Assembly: GCA_938082955.1 (NCBI GenBank)
Contig: CALKDE010000056.1
Coordinates: 1-6,770 of the forward strand
DNA from: an uncultured Pseudomonadales bacterium
Lineage (GTDB): Bacteria; Pseudomonadota; Gammaproteobacteria; Pseudomonadales; Pseudohongiellaceae
Direction of reading: 5' to 3'
Length of the DNA stretch: 6,770 bases
Shown: piece after piece, positions 5,912 through 6,770 of the stretch
Numbering within the stretch: the stretch's first letter is position 1
How the letters are laid out: each line of letters begins with the position of its first letter
Program-made: the position numbers and the translations under genes
Notes under the pieces: generated by a model
Told to the model about the DNA's origin: nothing
Database searches by the model: none
The model's input: only the letters and a program-made list of their open reading frames with translations

Positions 5912-6770
5912 TTAATCGAACAGATCAAGTTCGACGATATTGGCCATCGCCGCATAGCCGGCATCGTTGGGGTGCAAATTGTCTGCGGTAAATTCGGGAA
6001 GAATGCGTTTCAGGTTGGCGGGATCTTGCACCGCTTTCTCGAAATCGATAACACCATCGAACTCGCCGCCGCCGCGAATGAAGGCATTGATTTCCTGTCT
6101 TACCAGCTCCCCCTCGGGCGTGAAGTAGGCCGCGCCTTCATAGGGAGTGAGGGTGGCACCTATAACTTTTATTCCCGCGGCATGAGCACGGGCGATGATC
6201 TGTCGATAGCCTGCGATAACTTCTGCGGCGGTTATTAAACCACCGTTGGGGGACATGCCGATGTCATTGATGCCTTCCATTAGGACCATATGAGTTACAT
6301 TACTTAGCGCGAGCACATCGCGTTCGAAGCGAGCCTGTAAGTTTTGCCCGAACAGCGAGTTGCCCTGACTCGTTACTCTATTGCCGCTTATGCCTGCATT
6401 CACAACCGCAAATTTCCGTGCGTTGCTTTCTGTAAAGAGCCTTCGCGCAAAATGGTTAGGCCAACGCTGATTGGCGTTCGCTGTAGAACCCCAGCCATCG
6501 GTGATGGAATCTCCCACTACGGCGATTGCGGAAATCGAATTGGTATTAATTACGTCGATGGCAGTCAGTAAAGGCCAGGCCGCAGTCTCTGTTCGGTCGG
6601 CTAGGTGCACAGAGTTAGTTTGATCTGAGCCGTCAGACATATAGTTGGTTTGATTCGATAGCGCATGGGCGGTTAGAAATCCATTGTCTTGCGGAAGATA
6701 GAGACTAACGCTTAGGTTTGTCATCTGGGGTAAGTCGTAGTTGAGTGGATCGCTAAAAACAACCGCACCT
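5912..6770 (-). CDS. SGNH/GDSL hydrolase (XynE-like arylesterase type), N-terminus cut by window edge
   Basis: The frame stays open from the stop at 5912 to the right edge, giving 286 visible codons. Upstream of the Met at 6724 it continues in family-like sequence ('FSDPLNYDLPQ' before 'MTNLSVSLYLP'), so that Met is internal. Numbered from it, the SGNH blocks are all present: block I 'GDSITDG' with Ser73, block II Gly in 'NAGISGNR' (111-114), block III 'EGINDIG' with Asn153, and block V 'DNLHP' with Asp248 and His251. The segments 'RWPNHFARRL' and 'THMVLMEGINDIG' resemble the XynE-like subfamily of arylesterases/acylhydrolases. These enzymes cleave acyl or acetyl esters, in some members from plant or algal polysaccharides; the substrate here is unknown. 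A signal peptide may exist in the missing part, probably more than 100 residues. It precedes ppc on the same strand, 121 bp away, with no good terminator between. Confidence 0.88.
   Translation of the reverse strand, partial: GAVVFSDPLNYDLPQMTNLSVSLYLPQDNGFLTAHALSNQTNYMSDGSDQTNSVHLADRTETAAWPLLTAIDVINTNSISAIAVVGDSITDGWGSTANANQRWPNHFARRLFTESNARKFAVVNAGISGNRVTSQGNSLFGQNLQARFERDVLALSNVTHMVLMEGINDIGMSPNGGLITAAEVIAGYRQIIARAHAAGIKVIGATLTPYEGAAYFTPEGELVRQEINAFIRGGGEFDGVIDFEKAVQDPANLKRILPEFTADNLHPNDAGYAAMANIVELDLFD

Overview
The window looks like a stretch of chromosome from a heterotrophic, probably aquatic gammaproteobacterium of moderate G+C. This is an inference from gene content: a quinoprotein dehydrogenase end, several exported hydrolases, a small c-type cytochrome and an unusual phosphoenolpyruvate carboxylase (PEPC). 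No rRNA, tRNA, phage, transposon or CRISPR sequence is present, so the lineage cannot be fixed from the window alone.

Layout, left to right. Bases 1-176 (+) are the C-terminal end of a PQQ-type beta-propeller dehydrogenase. A strong hairpin terminator at 234-271, usable in both directions, separates it from a convergent gene for an exported alpha/beta hydrolase with a Ser-His-Asp triad (296-1324, -). Upstream of that gene lies a 188-bp gap with a perfect TATAAT and an inverted repeat at the expected transcription start. Next is a small exported haem protein with one CXXCH motif (1513-2064, -), possibly of the cytochrome P460/c'-beta type. A 177-bp divergent promoter region follows; it holds a candidate sigma70 promoter for the haem gene and three GCTTA repeats spaced exactly 10 bp apart. 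The divergent gene (2242-3171, +) encodes an exported epoxide-hydrolase-like protein with an Asp nucleophile; its best-supported start is a GTG.

The right half is on the minus strand. The complete PEPC gene ppc (3220-5790) converges on the epoxide hydrolase gene with a 48-bp gap and no visible terminator. Its 121-bp upstream gap carries a near-perfect 13-bp dyad overlapping a TAGAAT box. The last gene (5912 to the right edge, -) is an SGNH/GDSL hydrolase of the XynE-like arylesterase type. Its reading frame stays open through the window edge, so its N-terminus is missing and the Met at 6724 is internal.

Functional picture. The left part (quinoprotein, Ser hydrolase, haem protein, epoxide hydrolase) is a group of proteins that are, or are likely to be, exported and suited to periplasmic hydrolysis and oxidation of organic substrates. 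A shared pathway is inference; the genes are separately promoted and not one operon. The PEPC supplies oxaloacetate in the cytoplasm and is probably an unrelated housekeeping neighbour. The items most worth a second look are the divergent PEPC, the haem protein with its extra cysteines, and the three regulatory-looking repeats. I found no clear evidence of a wholly new multi-gene system.
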